64,000 bases of DNA from JASLQO01 sp002327525 (GTDB lineage: Bacteria; Pseudomonadota; Gammaproteobacteria; Pseudomonadales; Azotimanducaceae), in contig JASLQO010000004.1 in the NCBI GenBank assembly GCA_030744435.1, positions 1 to 64,000 on the forward strand. The letters are read 5' to 3'. The notes under the pieces are model-generated. The model made no database searches. It saw only the letters and a program-made list of their open reading frames with translations, and was not told where the DNA came from. The position numbers and the translations under genes are program-made. Positions 1 through 8,375 of the stretch are shown piece after piece; position 1 is the stretch's first letter, and every line of letters starts with the position of its first letter.

Positions 1-158
1 TTCTAGAGACAAATCGCCGAAATTCGATTCCTCAACTCATGGATGAAGCAACCGGAAGTGGGATACAGGCACTACCCAAGGATGGCGATACTTTTCCGAA
101 CGAGGGAAAACGGGGTTTATGGGTTTATTCGTCCTAACCCTAGCTGACCGATACCGTC

Positions 159-529
159 CTAGCCACTTTGCTTAGCAACTTCTCCAATAGCAGCGTCGGG
201 TGTTTTAGCTAGAACAGTGCCCAATTTATCGAAGCCACGACTCTGAAGATTACCCCGCCTCCAATCATTACCCCTTACGCCAACAACGATATAGAACGCA
301 AGTTGTACAAGAAGCACTATCAATACCCCGCCTTCGCTTCCTTCTTGTTCGAATACTATTTCTATAAGGGTAAGCAGAAAGATTACTCCTAGGAATGCAA
401 AACCAAGCCCCCACATTTTTTTGCAAACGCCCAAATCACAGTACAAAAGAACGCCGGCCAACCAAAACCTTGTTTCACTGCCTGGTAACCTAGCGCAGGG
501 TTTTTATAAACGTCAAATGTTCTCATCAT
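159..529 (-). pseudogene. DUF2628-family small membrane protein, frameshifted at an A7 tract
   Basis: The reading frame from the ATG at 529 encodes a typical DUF2628 beginning (MMRTFDVYKNPALGYQAVKQ, then GFGWPAFF). It continues to a run of seven A residues on the minus strand (417-423 region, GCAAAAAAATG). The rest of the family (a hydrophobic segment, then a C-terminal NDWRRGNLQSRGF motif) lies in the -1 frame and ends at 159. Joined, the product would be about 123 residues with two hydrophobic stretches. The run has the shape A AAA AAA in the incoming frame, which is a slippery heptamer. It could therefore be a programmed -1 shift, but a one-base loss in a homopolymer or a sequencing error is simpler. 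The function of DUF2628 proteins is unknown. Confidence 0.7.
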
Positions 530-888
530 TTCTGCTTTTCGCCGTCAGTCACTGAGTGGTTTTCGCTTTTGCTCCTCGAATTCAGCGTCGTAAGTAATCC
601 ACGCTTACGCAAGTCGACAAACTTTAATGGACTCACCTACTCTACATTCCATCTTTCGATGGATAACCCTCGCGTCAAGGAACGGGGTGTCTATATCTTC
701 TATTCGTTTTAGCCTGTCTCTTTATAGGGAAAGCTTACGTTTGCGCTAGCGATCAGTTGCCGGCTTGGACGAAAAGAGGCCGGCTACACTTGTCCGCCCT
801 CCGCCAAGCCTGTGATCGTATTCATCCGCAGACTCCGCGACCAACCCCACCCCGGCACAACCTCGTGGCTAGTACTTTGTTGTTACGA
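530..888. other. Gap without recognised gene
   Basis: No convincing coding frame is seen. The left part is relatively A+T-rich like the preceding gene, and base composition changes to the G+C-rich pattern of the rest of the window around 740. A short inverted repeat (GCCGGC ... GCCGGC, about 759-785) flanks a 13-base spacer and could form a small hairpin. No tRNA-like fold was recognised. Confidence 0.4.
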
Positions 889-1302
889 CTAACGATGTTC
901 GCGCAGATTCGGCCGGGTCAGCGGATCGTATCCCCGGCTCTCCCTATTGAATGCCCGCACCAACCGGTTGTATTCCTCCACGACGTAGTTCAACTGTTCA
1001 ACACCATTGTTGTAGATGGCGGCGACTGCGAGGCGTTGCTCTTTATTCATCTGATCCCTGAAACGCGTCTCCTTGTCGGTGAGGCAGGTGAGGGCGCCTT
1101 GCATGTGCTGGACGTAGCCCTGCATGTGGTCGGCCAGCTGAGCCATCTCCTCCTGGCTGGTCGAGGTTGGATCGAGGAACATGGGAGGGTCGGTAAATGC
1201 GCAGTTAGAAATCTCGGCGGCCAACTCGTCTTTGGAGGCGCTCGATACCGAAGTGGTCATCAGTAGCAATGCACAGCACGCACAGCGCAGAACAATCTTC
1301 AT
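889..1302 (-). CDS. Small secreted protein of unknown function
   Basis: The 137-residue product begins with a Sec-type signal peptide (basic MKIVLR, then a hydrophobic core ending near residue 22 at SSASK). The mature part is polar, with acidic and glutamine-rich helices and two cysteines (about residues 34 and 74) that could form a disulfide. The ATG at 1302 has a GGAG about 9 bases upstream. I do not recognise the family. It is likely periplasmic and stands alone between the low-G+C edge and the thiolase operon. Confidence that it is a gene rests on the signal peptide, the ribosome site and uninterrupted length. Confidence 0.7.
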   Translation of the reverse strand: MKIVLRCACCALLLMTTSVSSASKDELAAEISNCAFTDPPMFLDPTSTSQEEMAQLADHMQGYVQHMQGALTCLTDKETRFRDQMNKEQRLAVAAIYNNGVEQLNYVVEEYNRLVRAFNRESRGYDPLTRPNLREHR

Positions 1303-1457
1303 GCAAAACTCCGCTCAGCGAGGGCCTCCAGAATACCATCCGGATTCGATTCATATCGAGCATCCCGCGCCGTGTTAACGCTTACTTCACTTGCTTTAGG
1401 CCGCGACAGTGGTCGGGTCGCCGCAGCCTGACTACTATCCGTGCCAGCTCGTGCCAT

Positions 1458-2606
1458 TCAGGGGACGGTACCCAACACATGCACCACACACACCGCCCCA
1501 ACGCCCACCATGTGCGCAAGCCCGATACTGGCTCCGTGGTGCTGCCGTTCACCCGCCTCGCCGCGGAGCTGGGTAGTGATCTCGCAGATCTGTCCAACAC
1601 CCGTCGGCCCGATGGGGTGCCCCATGGACAAGAGCCCTCCGGAACTGCTCACCGCCACGCGCCCGCCGATGTCGAACTGGCCTTCGGCAAGCTGCGCGGC
1701 CGCCGTACCCGCTTCCGCGATTCCCATGGCCTCGATATAGAGTAGCTCCTCGACCGTAAAGGCATCGTGTAGTTCCACCACATCCAGCTGATCCGGCGTC
1801 ACGCCCGCATCACTGAGCGCGGCCCCTGTGGTGATCTTCGTCAACGCGGCATCGAAATTCTCGTCCTTGTACACCGTCTCCGAGCGCGCGGCCGATGAGA
1901 GCACGCTTACCGCGCGAGAACGATCCAGTCCGAGCCTCGCAATGGCCTCGTCCGAAGCCACAATCGCCGCGGCCGCGCCTTCGCCCACCGGGCAGCACTG
2001 CAACCGCGTCAGAGGGCCGCTGATCTGCGGTGGTGCGAGCACTTCTTCCAGGGTGCGCTCCTTCTGCCGCTGGGCGTTGGGATTGAGCGCGCCGTTTCTG
2101 CTGTTTTTCACTGCCACCTGCGCAAACTGCTCGGGCGTTGCACCATTGTCATGGATGTAGCGGTTGGCGAGCAGCGCAAAATGAGTGAACGGCGCGATCC
2201 GGTTACCACCCAGATCGCGCAGGCCCGCCGCGCGCTGCGGCATGTTAGCGCCCAGCGGTTTGTCGACCCCCACTGCAATCGCCACATCCACCAGCCCCGA
2301 GGCAACCTCGATACACGCCTGGCGAAAGGCCGTGGAGCCCGACGCCGAGGCATTTTCCACCTGCGCCATGGGAATGCCCGATGCGCCAAGATGGCGATAC
2401 ATCAGCCGTGACATGCCCGTAGCCGTGGTGGCCGTACCCGTGTAGGCCGACTCGATTTGTTGCCACGCAAGTCCTGCATCGGCCAGCGCTTCGCGTACCG
2501 CGTGCACACCCAGTGCCGTGTACGGTGTATCGCTGGGGCGCTGATACCGGTGCAGGCCAACACCCACCACCGATACCGGGCGAAGATCCGCGAGCGTCCG
2601 GCTCAT
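1458..2606 (-). CDS. Thiolase-superfamily (SCP-x type) protein lacking the nucleophilic cysteine
   Basis: The 382-residue protein has the overall SCP-x/acetyl-CoA acetyltransferase layout, including the late GHPIGPTG loop with its conserved histidine (about residue 335). At the position of the acyl-accepting cysteine, normally in an N-A-C-A-S-G context, the sequence is NASASG, so residue 87 is serine. Ordinary thiolysis is therefore unlikely. Its start overlaps the DUF35 gene upstream by ATGA. DUF35/thiolase-like pairs are known, the best-studied being the steroid side-chain retro-aldolase Ltp2-ChsH2(DUF35), whose active site is also rebuilt. By analogy this may be an aldolase or C-C lyase acting on CoA thioesters; the substrate is not determined from sequence. 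Confidence 0.85.
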   Translation of the reverse strand: MSRTLADLRPVSVVGVGLHRYQRPSDTPYTALGVHAVREALADAGLAWQQIESAYTGTATTATGMSRLMYRHLGASGIPMAQVENASASGSTAFRQACIEVASGLVDVAIAVGVDKPLGANMPQRAAGLRDLGGNRIAPFTHFALLANRYIHDNGATPEQFAQVAVKNSRNGALNPNAQRQKERTLEEVLAPPQISGPLTRLQCCPVGEGAAAAIVASDEAIARLGLDRSRAVSVLSSAARSETVYKDENFDAALTKITTGAALSDAGVTPDQLDVVELHDAFTVEELLYIEAMGIAEAGTAAAQLAEGQFDIGGRVAVSSSGGLLSMGHPIGPTGVGQICEITTQLRGEAGERQHHGASIGLAHMVGVGAVCVVHVLGTVP

Positions 2607-3010
2607 GATGTATCCCCTACGAGCGTAAACCGGGGCTCCACCACCTTGTTGCCCTCCTCGTCTGTGCGCACTGCGAACCACTCGGCACGCACACGCTGGC
2701 CGATGGCTTCGAACTCCGCGTGCTCGGTCATGAGCGCGCGTATGAGAGGCCCCTCGTCCAGCGCCACCTCTGCCACCGTAAAAGGCGCCTCGATGTCCTG
2801 GCCCGCATGCCGGTGGACGGTTGCCACCGAGTGCAGCACGCCCGCAGCTTCGATTGCAACCGTGTGGATTGCCTCGTTGCCGCACACCTCACAGCCGATG
2901 CCAAAAGGAGGAAAAAACGTGGAATCACATTCATCACAGCGTGTGCCCGTCAGCACCGGTGTGGGTTCGTCCGGATCGTAGAGCCCGGGTTGTGCGGCCA
3001 CCTTGGTCAT
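2603..3010 (-). CDS. DUF35 / OB-fold zinc-ribbon acyl-CoA-associated protein
   Basis: The 135-residue protein has an N-terminal rubredoxin-like zinc ribbon (CDEC ... CEVCG, about residues 26-46) followed by an OB-fold, the DUF35 architecture. Such proteins bind CoA thioesters and partner thiolase-fold enzymes. The ATG at 3010 is preceded by GAGGA; an upstream TTG at 3046 is in frame but lacks a good ribosome site. The stop overlaps the thiolase start by ATGA, indicating translational coupling and probably a complex. It is transcribed away from the TetR gene. Confidence 0.88.
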   Translation of the reverse strand: MTKVAAQPGLYDPDEPTPVLTGTRCDECDSTFFPPFGIGCEVCGNEAIHTVAIEAAGVLHSVATVHRHAGQDIEAPFTVAEVALDEGPLIRALMTEHAEFEAIGQRVRAEWFAVRTDEEGNKVVEPRFTLVGDTS

Positions 3011-3030
3011 GCAGTTCCTCTCTGATAATT

Positions 3031-3068
3031 GCTTGACGCTTAGCAAGTAAGTGTATTAGGGTGCGTGC
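3031..3068. promoter_or_regulatory. Candidate divergent promoter/operator for the TetR and DUF35 genes
   Basis: The 58-base gap between the divergent DUF35 and TetR starts contains CTTGACGCTTAGCAAG, an imperfect dyad with CTTG/CAAG arms. It overlaps a TTGACG box that could be a -35 element for the rightward gene, with TATTAG 15 bases later. TetR-type regulators commonly bind such intergenic dyads to control themselves and the divergent operon. Assignment is by position and symmetry only. Confidence 0.35.
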
Positions 3069-3692
3069 ATGAATGTCCAGACCAAAGTTGCATCCAGACG
3101 TACTCAGCTCCAGCGACGCACCGAGGCCGAGTATGCTCTGCTCGACGCCGCCGCAGAGCTTTTCGCAGAACGCGGTGTGGTGCAGACGTCACTCGCGCAG
3201 ATCGGCGAGCGCGCGGGCTACAGCCGGGGGCTGGTCAATCACCATTTCGGCACCAAAGACGCCCTCATCATGCGTCTAGCCGAACACGCCCAGGCCGCTT
3301 GCTCCGAAACCTTGGAAGGTTTCGAGGCGGACACCGGGTTGCACGGTGTGCTGACCCTCGCCGATGAATACCTCAAAGTCTGTGAATCACCCTCTCGCCA
3401 GACCCGGGCCTTTCACGTGATGTGGGGGGAGTCGCTGAATGAATCCGCGCACAACATCTTCGCCGAGGCCGACGATCGTTCTCGAGACACCATCGTCGGT
3501 TGGGTAAGAAAAGGCCAACGCGATGGTTCGATCTCGAAGCAGATTGCCGCCAGGCCATTTGCCCTGTTGCTGCTCGGGCTAATGCGTGGCGTCGCGACAC
3601 AGTTGCTGACCGCACCAGGCGCAGTAGAAAGCAGCAAACTGCGCGCGCAGACACGCAGCCTGATCCGCACGGCATGCGCCTCTCGCCACTAA
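3069..3692 (+). CDS. TetR/AcrR-family transcriptional regulator
   Basis: The 207-residue protein has the TetR N-terminal helix-turn-helix at about residues 20-66 (LLDAAAELFAERG, then SLAQIGERAGYSRGLVNHHF and KDALI), followed by a helical ligand-binding domain. It stands between the divergent DUF35-thiolase pair and the co-directional acyl-CoA ligase-SDR-hydratase genes, with only 15 bases to the ligase start. It probably represses this CoA-thioester degradation locus and responds to an acyl-CoA or related ligand (inference). No strong ribosome site precedes the ATG. Confidence 0.9.
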   Translation: MNVQTKVASRRTQLQRRTEAEYALLDAAAELFAERGVVQTSLAQIGERAGYSRGLVNHHFGTKDALIMRLAEHAQAACSETLEGFEADTGLHGVLTLADEYLKVCESPSRQTRAFHVMWGESLNESAHNIFAEADDRSRDTIVGWVRKGQRDGSISKQIAARPFALLLLGLMRGVATQLLTAPGAVESSKLRAQTRSLIRTACASRH

Positions 3693-3707
3693 CACAGGAG
3701 TGGCGCG

Positions 3708-5249
3708 ATGTTGGACACCGCAGAGACTGGATCACCCGAGTTCTGGGCAACCGAGAACCCAAAGGCCGTCGCAGTAATCAAGGACGACCGTTCGCTCACC
3801 TATCGGGAGTGGAACGACCAGGCGAATAGAGTCGCCGATGCCCTGTCAGCGTTAGGCCTGACACCCGGCGACCGCATCGGTATGCGTTTTCGCCTCGACT
3901 TGCCATGGTTCATCGTCCAGCGCGCGCTGCAGAAGCTCGGCGTAGTGCTGGTTGCCGTCAACTGGAAACTCACCCCCGAAGAGGCTATGTACATCATCCG
4001 GGACAGCAACGCCAAGGGTCTGGCCTGTGATGATGTCGATGCCGCTTTGTGGGCCGAGCAGAGTCCGGGCCTCCTGATCACCGTCGGCCAGGCACCGGGA
4101 TGTCCGGGACATCGCCTGGAAGACCTGCTCACCAACGGCAAGCCTACAGAACGGTTCGGACCGGCGCGCATCAACATGGTGCTCTACACATCCGGTACCA
4201 CCGGCAACCCCAAGGGTGTACCCCCGGCTGACCCGGCCACACTCGATCTAGAGCGGTTGCTGCGCTATGGGGCCTCGGTGGGCAGCGTGCCGCCTCACCC
4301 CGACACCTCGACGGTGCTGCTGTCGCTACCCGTTCATCACGGCGCAGGACCGGCCATTGCCAGCGGCGCCTACTCGCGCGGCGGCACGGTGGTGCTGCTG
4401 GATCCCTACGATCCCGAGGCGGCGCTGCGATTGATAGAACGTCACAGCATCCAGCTGTGGACCGCCGTGCCCACCATGCTGCTGCGCATCCAGGCACTGC
4501 CGGAGGACGTTTTCGCCCGTTACGACCTGTCGTCGCTGACAGCCATCAACGCGGGCGCCGCCCCGGTGCCGCAGTCTCTCAAAGCTTGGCTTGTAGACCG
4601 TCTCGGGCCGGGCATGCTGTGGGAAGCCTACGGCTGCAGCGAAGCCGGTATGATCACCTACATCGCACCGGAACATCAGCTGACCAAACCCGGCAGCAGC
4701 GGGCTGCCGTACGAAGGCGTGGAGATTGCCATCGTCGATGAGGACTGGAACCGCTTGCCGCCGGGTAGCACGGGCGAGATCGCGGTGAACACACCCGTCG
4801 TCCTGGCCCATTACCTCGGTCGGGAACCACTGGGCGAAGACACCGTGAAGGACGGCTTCTACCGCACCGGTGACGTCGGGCATCTGGATGAAGACGGCTA
4901 TCTCTTCATCACCGACCGGTTGCAGGACATGATCGTGGCCGGCGGCGTAAATATCTATCCCACCGAAATCGAGAAAGCGATCGTTGCGCACCCGGACGTT
5001 GAGAACTGCGCCGTGATTGGTATCCCGCAGGACGACTTCGGAGAGCAAGTGCTGGCTTTCGTCGTACCCCGACCAGGTAATACCCTCTCCCGCGACGATC
5101 TACTGACCCATCTCGACGGCCACCTGGCGTCGTTCAAGAAGCCGCGCCAGTTCGAGTTTGTCGACCAACTACCCCTAAACCCCTCGGGCAAGGTGCTCAA
5201 AAACGAGCTCCGCACCCCTTATTGGCAAGGAAGAGATCGCAATGTCTGA
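3708..5249 (+). CDS. AMP-forming acyl-CoA synthetase (fatty acid/aryl acid-CoA ligase family)
   Basis: The 513-residue ANL-superfamily enzyme has the P-loop YTSGTTGNPKG, the aromatic/glutamate motif YGCSEAG, the YRTGD adenylate motif, and the C-terminal catalytic lysine region (NPSGKVLK). It would activate a carboxylic acid as acyl-AMP and then acyl-CoA. AGGAG lies just before the ATG. The stop overlaps the SDR start by 8 bases, so the genes form an operon. It most likely supplies the CoA ester used by the neighbouring hydratase, SDR and thiolase-fold proteins. Substrate class cannot be told from motifs. Confidence 0.92.
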   Translation: MLDTAETGSPEFWATENPKAVAVIKDDRSLTYREWNDQANRVADALSALGLTPGDRIGMRFRLDLPWFIVQRALQKLGVVLVAVNWKLTPEEAMYIIRDSNAKGLACDDVDAALWAEQSPGLLITVGQAPGCPGHRLEDLLTNGKPTERFGPARINMVLYTSGTTGNPKGVPPADPATLDLERLLRYGASVGSVPPHPDTSTVLLSLPVHHGAGPAIASGAYSRGGTVVLLDPYDPEAALRLIERHSIQLWTAVPTMLLRIQALPEDVFARYDLSSLTAINAGAAPVPQSLKAWLVDRLGPGMLWEAYGCSEAGMITYIAPEHQLTKPGSSGLPYEGVEIAIVDEDWNRLPPGSTGEIAVNTPVVLAHYLGREPLGEDTVKDGFYRTGDVGHLDEDGYLFITDRLQDMIVAGGVNIYPTEIEKAIVAHPDVENCAVIGIPQDDFGEQVLAFVVPRPGNTLSRDDLLTHLDGHLASFKKPRQFEFVDQLPLNPSGKVLKNELRTPYWQGRDRNV

Positions 5250-6045
5250 GTTAGCCCCAGAAAACCTCCTCGACCTGAGCTCTCGCGTCGCGCTGGTCAC
5301 CGGCGCCGGCCAGGGTGTTGGTGCGACGACCGCTCACTATCTGGCCACCCAGGGTGCGGCCGTGGTCGTCAACGACTATGTGGCGGAGCGCGCCGAGACC
5401 GTTGCGGGTGAGATCAATGAGTCTGGCGGCACCGCCATCGCCTTGCAAGGTGACGTCACCAGCTTCGAGGCTGTCACGGCCATGCTGACCACCGCCCGCG
5501 AGCAGCTCGGTACGGTGGACGTGCTGGTAAACAACGCCGGCAACGCAGGCGCCAATCCCCTCAACCTGACCGGTGCGCCTTTCTGGGAGAAAGATCCGGC
5601 CGAGTGGGAGCCGTTCCTTCAGGTCAACCTCTACGGGGTGCTGAACTGCTGCCGGGCCGTCATCCCGGCTATGCTCGAAGCGGGAAACGGCGGACGACTG
5701 ATCACGGTCATCAGCGACGCGGGGCGTGTCGGTGAGCCGGGCCTTGAGGCCTACTCCGCCGCAAAGGCAGGCGCTGCCGGGCTCATGCGGGCACTCGCCC
5801 GCAGCCTCGGTCGGTTCAACGTCACTTCCAACTGCGTGGCCATCGCCACGACGCGGACCCCCGCGGTAGAGGCGATGACCAGCAACGAGGACCTGCTCAG
5901 GAGGATGCTCACAAACTACATCATCCGCCGCGTGGGAGAGCCCAGCGATGTAGCCGCCATGGTGACCTTTCTCGCCTCCAACGCTGCCAGCTGGACCACC
6001 GGTCAAACCTATCCCGTCAACGGAGGCTTCAGTGTCAACCTCTAA
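5242..6045 (+). CDS. Short-chain dehydrogenase/reductase (3-oxoacyl reductase-like)
   Basis: The 267-residue classical SDR shows the cofactor motif TGAGQGVG near the N terminus, NNAG at about residue 95, and the catalytic YSAAKAG (Tyr-x-x-x-Lys). A 3-hydroxyacyl-CoA or steroid hydroxyl is a plausible substrate given the operon. It starts inside the ligase gene (8-base overlap) and its end overlaps the hydratase start by 14 bases. The long hypothetical frame on the opposite strand here is only a shadow. Confidence 0.92.
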   Translation: MSELAPENLLDLSSRVALVTGAGQGVGATTAHYLATQGAAVVVNDYVAERAETVAGEINESGGTAIALQGDVTSFEAVTAMLTTAREQLGTVDVLVNNAGNAGANPLNLTGAPFWEKDPAEWEPFLQVNLYGVLNCCRAVIPAMLEAGNGGRLITVISDAGRVGEPGLEAYSAAKAGAAGLMRALARSLGRFNVTSNCVAIATTRTPAVEAMTSNEDLLRRMLTNYIIRRVGEPSDVAAMVTFLASNAASWTTGQTYPVNGGFSVNL

Positions 6046-6844
6046 CCAATCCGACGTGCCCGGGGCCGCGCCTACGGGAACCGACGCCATCAAAACCGAG
6101 CGAATCGACGAACATCTGCTGCTCATTCGTATCGACCGGCCGCATCGACGCAACGCTTTCGACGGCGCCACCGCGCTGGCGATGGAAGCGGCCCTCGATG
6201 ACTTTGAAGCCAACAACAATCTTTTCTGCGCGATTATCACCGGCTCACAGGAAGCGTTTTCTTCCGGCCAGGACCTGATCGCCGCCGCCCATGGCGACAT
6301 GGGTACCTCCAAACGCCGCGGCGGCTTCGGCATCATGGCCCTGCCCCCCAACAAACCCGTCATCGCCGCGGTGGAAGGCCACGCCCTGGCCGGTGGCCTG
6401 GAACTGTGTCTGTCCTGCGACCTGATCGTCGCCTCGCGCACCGCGAACATGGGCATTCCCGAAGCAGCACGTTCCCTGGTTGCGGTGGGTGGCGGGCTAT
6501 TCCGATTGCCTAAACGAATCCCCTACCACCTGGCCATGGAACTCGCGCTGACAGGCAAATCATGGCCCGCCACCCGCATGGCAGAGCTGGGCCTCGTCAA
6601 CCGCCTCACCGAGCCCGGCGAGGCACTCACCGGCGCCATCGAGCTCGCCAACGAGATCCTCAAAGCCGGACCACTTGCTACCAAAGCCAGCAAACAGATC
6701 GTGCAGCACGCCTACGACTGGCAGGACGAGGACGGCTGGCAGAACCAGATGGCGTTCGCCGGTCCCGTCATGCAATCCGAGGACATGCAGGAGGGCTTGC
6801 GAGCCTTCGCCGAAAAGCGCGATCCGGTCTGGAAGAATCAATAA
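6032..6844 (+). CDS. Enoyl-CoA hydratase/isomerase (crotonase) family protein
   Basis: The 270-residue crotonase-fold protein has an N-terminal extension of about 25 residues, the SSGQDL oxyanion segment, the second oxyanion region with GHALAGGLELCLSCD, and a GIPEAARSL segment carrying the usual glutamate. It starts at a GTG within the SDR gene, showing coupling. It would hydrate an enoyl-CoA or perform a related isomerisation/cleavage. It is the last intact gene of the ligase-SDR-hydratase operon; a dehydrogenase relic follows 56 bases later. Confidence 0.9.
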   Translation: MSTSNQSDVPGAAPTGTDAIKTERIDEHLLLIRIDRPHRRNAFDGATALAMEAALDDFEANNNLFCAIITGSQEAFSSGQDLIAAAHGDMGTSKRRGGFGIMALPPNKPVIAAVEGHALAGGLELCLSCDLIVASRTANMGIPEAARSLVAVGGGLFRLPKRIPYHLAMELALTGKSWPATRMAELGLVNRLTEPGEALTGAIELANEILKAGPLATKASKQIVQHAYDWQDEDGWQNQMAFAGPVMQSEDMQEGLRAFAEKRDPVWKNQ

Positions 6845-6900
6845 ACGTGCAAAACAGGCACCACATGTGGCTGAGTTCGTAGAGCCGCGAGAGTATTCCG

Positions 6901-7221
6901 ATGGAGTCTGAATTCAACGAAGACCAGCGCCTAGTACGCGACAGCATACGGCGCTTTCTCGACACCGAGATCCAACCCTACGATGATGAGTACGGCGATC
7001 AGGAGATGACGCCCGCACTCGCAAAGGAGCTGATCGGCTGCGTGGCCATCAGCGAGCCCAACGTCGGCTCAGACCCGACGAGCATCGAATGCCGTGCGGA
7101 ACTCAAGGAAGACCGGTGGGTGATCAACGGCACCAAGCCCTGGATTAGCAACGGGCGTATCGTCGCTGACCACTGGAACATACCAGCAGTGGCGCAAGTG
7201 TTGCGCCGTTGGCTGCCGTGA
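6901..7221 (+). pseudogene. Acyl-CoA dehydrogenase relic with internal deletion
   Basis: The frame opens with a normal acyl-CoA dehydrogenase N terminus (about 45 residues, EDQRLVRDSIRRFLD). It then jumps directly to the FAD-domain motif CVAISEPNVGSDP and VINGTKPWISNG, so roughly 70 expected residues are missing. Homology ends around 7174 and unrelated sequence follows to the stop at 7221, so the remaining two thirds of the enzyme, including the catalytic base, is gone. It was probably the dehydrogenase of the preceding operon. The mid-gene join keeps frame, which is why an open frame survives. Confidence 0.85.
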
Positions 7222-7436
7222 CCGCGTGAATTCTATCGGAGGCTCCGCGCCCGGCGGCGTTTGTGGCCCATGAGCGAGTTCAGGCGGCCGCCGTGGTAGA
7301 GAACCCGCCCGGGATTTCGTCACGAACTGTGCGGATCAAGCCGAGACCTATCCCGCTCTGATCGATGCGCTGGAGGCTTTGAACCAGTAGCGTTTCTCAC
7401 AGCATGTGCCTTGATACAGGTGATACATGCAGTTGT
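7222..7436. other. Gap with a possible gene tail
   Basis: No full gene. The plus strand from about 7314 to 7391 reads as a plausible C-terminal tail (DFVTNCADQAETYPALIDAL and a stop), suggesting the end of another deleted gene, but it is too short to identify. Confidence 0.3.
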
Positions 7437-7466
7437 AAGACCCCCGGCAACGGGGGTCTTTTCTTC
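7437..7466 (+). terminator. Rho-independent terminator
   Basis: A perfect 9-base stem, AAGACCCCC with GGGGGTCTT, encloses a four-base GCAA tetraloop-like turn and is followed by TTTTCTT. It closes the rightward ligase operon and, being nearly symmetrical, could also serve the leftward side poorly. It lies 57 bases from the end of the convergent hydratase gene. Confidence 0.85.
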
Positions 7467-7522
7467 GGGATCTTCACACTACCCGAGCTGTAGCCAGTTG
7501 CGGTCGCTGCGAGTACGGCGAA

Positions 7523-8290
7523 TCATTTCCCAGGCCAGTCCACCGGCCGTCGATCCGCAAAGGCCTTGATCCCCTCTTTGCGATCCTCAGAGGTCATAAC
7601 CCGGGTTTGCACGTCTGCGGTAATTGCATCGACCGCAGCGTAGTCCAGTGCGCTGGCCCGCACCATCGACTCTTTCATGCCTTGCACCGCCATGGGGCTG
7701 AGTTCGCAGATCCGGTTGGCCGCCTTCTTCGCCTCGGCCATGAGCTGATCGTCAGCAACGATTTTGTTGATCATGCCGACCTGGTATGCGCGTTGCGCGG
7801 TGACTCTCTCAGCCTGAAGCAACAGTTCCGAGGCGATGGCCCACGGCATGATCCTCGGAAACCAGGCGCATGGAATAGTGGCGATGCCCCACTGCGGTTC
7901 CGGCAGCCAGAAGGTCGTGTCCTCTGTGGCGATGCGTATGTCCGAATCCATCGCGATCCACATGCCATAACCAACCACATGGCTGTGCAGCGCGGCGATG
8001 ATGGGCTTGTAGAGCCCCTGTGTCTGGGTAATGTCCGTGAACTCTCCCGTATACCGGTACTCACCGGACTGGGCACCACCGCTGGGAGACAGATCTGCAC
8101 CCGCACTGAAACATCTTCCTCTGCCCGACAGAATCGCCACCCGCAAGTGAGGGTCATCCCGAAAATCCGCCCACACACTGCCAAGTTCTTCGTGCATTGC
8201 GGTATTCATTGCGTTGAGTTTGTCGGGTCTATTGAGCGTTACGTACGCTATGGCACCCTTCTTTTCGTATTCGACAACCGTCAGTTGCAA
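7523..8290 (-). CDS. Enoyl-CoA hydratase/isomerase (crotonase) family protein
   Basis: The 255-residue protein has crotonase motifs: RPDKLNAMN near the N terminus, CFSAGADL (first oxyanion-hole strand), and a second loop HSHVVGYGMWIAMDSDIRI, in which the usual G-G pair is altered to GYG. C-terminal ADRRPVDWPGK is typical of the family. It is a single gene convergent with the ligase operon and separated from it by the terminator. It likely acts on an enoyl-CoA; altered loop residues suggest a specialised substrate. Confidence 0.88.
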   Translation of the reverse strand: MQLTVVEYEKKGAIAYVTLNRPDKLNAMNTAMHEELGSVWADFRDDPHLRVAILSGRGRCFSAGADLSPSGGAQSGEYRYTGEFTDITQTQGLYKPIIAALHSHVVGYGMWIAMDSDIRIATEDTTFWLPEPQWGIATIPCAWFPRIMPWAIASELLLQAERVTAQRAYQVGMINKIVADDQLMAEAKKAANRICELSPMAVQGMKESMVRASALDYAAVDAITADVQTRVMTSEDRKEGIKAFADRRPVDWPGK

Positions 8291-8375
8291 GCCGTATCTC
8301 CCAGGAGTGGATTTCCCTGATATGTCTCATAGAACCAGGCACCCGGTCAAACTGGTGAGGGAGGTCTGACAGCAG

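Noticed and set aside
5251..6456. A 401-codon open frame opposite the SDR and hydratase genes
   Set aside because: It has no recognisable domain and is antisense to two coupled genes with full catalytic motifs; it is a codon-bias shadow.
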